From the NCBI GenBank assembly GCA_027064665.1, contig JAMOPH010000163.1, positions 1 to 14,124 on the forward strand: a DNA stretch of 14,124 bases, in the 5' to 3' direction. Positions 12,974 through 14,124 of the stretch are shown piece by piece. This stretch comes from a bacterium (GTDB taxonomy: Bacteria > UBP14 > UBA6098 > B30-G16). The translations under genes and the position numbers were made by a program. Position 1 is the stretch's first letter; every line of letters begins with the position of its first letter. Below the pieces are notes generated by a model that had not been told where the DNA came from, did not search any database, and saw only the letters and a list, made by a program, of their open reading frames with translations.

Positions 12974-14124
12974 ATGTCTGATATACCATATCTCCCGCTC
13001 ACCGATGCCGACAGGGAGAAAATTCTTCGGCGTCTGGGGATAGGCTCTGTCAAAGAACTTATTGACCGGGCTGTGCCGCCGGAGATTCAGTATAAGGGCA
13101 AACTCCCCATTCCCGATGGACTTTCATATCACGAGGTTGAGAAGGTGGTCGGGGAGTTGTCTGAGCAGAACTCTGCCGCCCGGATGAAAGTTTTTGCCGG
13201 TGGCGGCGCATATCAGATGTATGTTCCGGCGGTGGTGGACGAGATTTCCTCACGCCCGGAATTCTACACCGCATACACGCCCTATCAGCCCGAGGTGAGT
13301 CAGGGAACGCTGACGGCTATATTTGAATTTCAGTCAATGATTACCGCAATAACCGGGATGGAGATTGCCAACGCTTCTATGTATGATGGTGCCTCTGCCA
13401 CTGCTGAGGCGGCGATTCTCTCCATCCATCGGACAAAGCGCAAAAAGATCTTGTATTCTCAGGGGCTCAATCCGCTTTACCTTGAGGTTCTGCGGACATA
13501 TCTTCACGGCTTCGGCGCCGAACTTGTGCCGGTTCCGCTTGAGAAGGGCACAACCGAAGTCTCTGCGCTGGATAACCTGTTAGATGATTCTGTCGCCTGC
13601 TTTATCCTTCAGAATCCCAATTTCTTCGGCGTCGTTGAGGATGGTTTTGCATTTGCGGAGAAAATTCACAGTGTTGGGGCGCTGTTTGTGGTTGTGGTGG
13701 CAGACGCTATGAGTCTGGGGATACTGACCCCGCCGGGGGAATACGGCGCCGATGTCGTGGCAGGAGAGGCTCAGCAGTTCGGCAATTATCTCAACTTCGG
13801 CGGACCATATCTTGGATTTTTCGCCGCAAAGCGACAGTTTCTGCGTTCTATGCCGGGAAGAATTATCGGAATGACCGAGGATGTTGACGGCAGGCGTGGT
13901 TTTGTGATGGTTTTCCAGACGAGGGAGCAGCATATCCGCAGGGCACGGGCTACATCAAATATATGCACGAATCAGCAGTTGTGCGCCCTCAGGGCGACTG
14001 TATATCTGGCACTTCTGGGAGAGAGGGGATTCCGCCAAATTGCCCGGATTCTCCACGACCGGGCTCACTATATGGCGGAAAAACTGACCCAAATCCCCGG
14101 CGTTGAACTTATGTATGACGCCCC
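12974..14124 (+). CDS. gcvPA: Glycine dehydrogenase (decarboxylating) subunit 1, 3' end cut off
   Basis: The frame is open from the ATG at 12974 to the right edge: 383 full codons of a protein normally about 440-450 long, so some 60 residues are missing. It is the alpha-like half of the split P protein; with GcvPB, which carries the PLP lysine, it decarboxylates glycine and passes the aminomethyl group to lipoyl-GcvH. Hallmarks: FAGGGAY at 74-80, YTPYQPEVSQGTL at 101-113, NASMYDGASATAEA at 133-146, QNPNFFG at 213-219, GGPYLGFFA at 276-284, MPGRIIG at 293-299 and TSNICTNQ at 327-334. No internal stop or frameshift was found when translating the whole visible part. The ribosome binding site is GGAGG, 6 bases upstream of the ATG. 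gcvH is 61 bases upstream; gcvPB is expected downstream, outside the window. Confidence 0.97.
   Translation, partial: MSDIPYLPLTDADREKILRRLGIGSVKELIDRAVPPEIQYKGKLPIPDGLSYHEVEKVVGELSEQNSAARMKVFAGGGAYQMYVPAVVDEISSRPEFYTAYTPYQPEVSQGTLTAIFEFQSMITAITGMEIANASMYDGASATAEAAILSIHRTKRKKILYSQGLNPLYLEVLRTYLHGFGAELVPVPLEKGTTEVSALDNLLDDSVACFILQNPNFFGVVEDGFAFAEKIHSVGALFVVVVADAMSLGILTPPGEYGADVVAGEAQQFGNYLNFGGPYLGFFAAKRQFLRSMPGRIIGMTEDVDGRRGFVMVFQTREQHIRRARATSNICTNQQLCALRATVYLALLGERGFRQIARILHDRAHYMAEKLTQIPGVELMYDA

Noticed and set aside
1..14124. CRISPR array, transposon ends, tRNA or rRNA genes, phage or defence gene cluster
   Set aside because: No regularly spaced repeats, transposase-like protein, cloverleaf or rRNA-like stretch was noticed on either strand; the only defence-flavoured hint is the weak resemblance in the 4156-5079 protein.

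Overview
The window holds thirteen protein-coding genes, two of them cut by the window edges (a DinG-type helicase at the left, glycine dehydrogenase subunit 1 at the right). I see no rRNA, tRNA, CRISPR array, insertion sequence or phage gene, and no gene-free stretch longer than about 125 bases. The organism looks like a bacterium with a two-membrane envelope: there is a lipoprotein with a clear lipobox, a secreted beta-rich protein of outer-membrane style, a MuiA-type envelope protein and type I signal peptidase. Most genes have good AGGAG-type ribosome binding sites and sigma-70-like promoters can be found. Mid-range GC, split glycine dehydrogenase (GcvPA/GcvPB type), QueH instead of QueG and a DnaQ-DinG fusion would suit a little-studied, anaerobic or thermophilic, uncultured lineage. 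I cannot name the phylum from the sequence.

Layout. 1-2587 (+): 3' part of a DnaQ exonuclease-DinG helicase fusion that keeps the four-cysteine iron-sulfur motif. 2588-5943 (-): a tight four-gene operon transcribed mscS, an unknown 307-residue protein, rpe, then a prohibitin-like SPFH gene, led by a very good promoter at 5969-5997. The operon's last stop codon abuts the DinG stop codon with no base between. 6068-8298 (+): a secreted beta-rich protein translationally coupled to a polytopic GT-C-like membrane protein. 8285-9518 (-): a small secreted helical-repeat protein followed by queH, whose 3' end overlaps the GT-C gene. 9597-10748 (+): a small lipoprotein and signal peptidase I. 10819-12447 (+): MuiA-family protein. 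12535 to the right edge (+): gcvH then gcvPA of the glycine cleavage system.

How the genes fit together. Most are housekeeping or envelope functions: helicase repair, pentose phosphate pathway, osmotic release, membrane scaffolding, protein export, tRNA queuosine synthesis and one-carbon metabolism. The two least explained parts are the 307-residue protein in the mscS-rpe-SPFH operon, whose cysteine-bearing C-terminal part faintly resembles the end of BREX-type DUF6079/PglY ATPases, and the coupled secreted protein/GT-C pair. Base composition is mosaic: about 3480-5560 and 6540-8880 are AT-rich (roughly 30-40% GC in hand-counted lines) while the rest is mostly about 47-65%, and two of the four boundaries fall inside genes. 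I did not find a clear-cut novel system; the best leads are in the findings.
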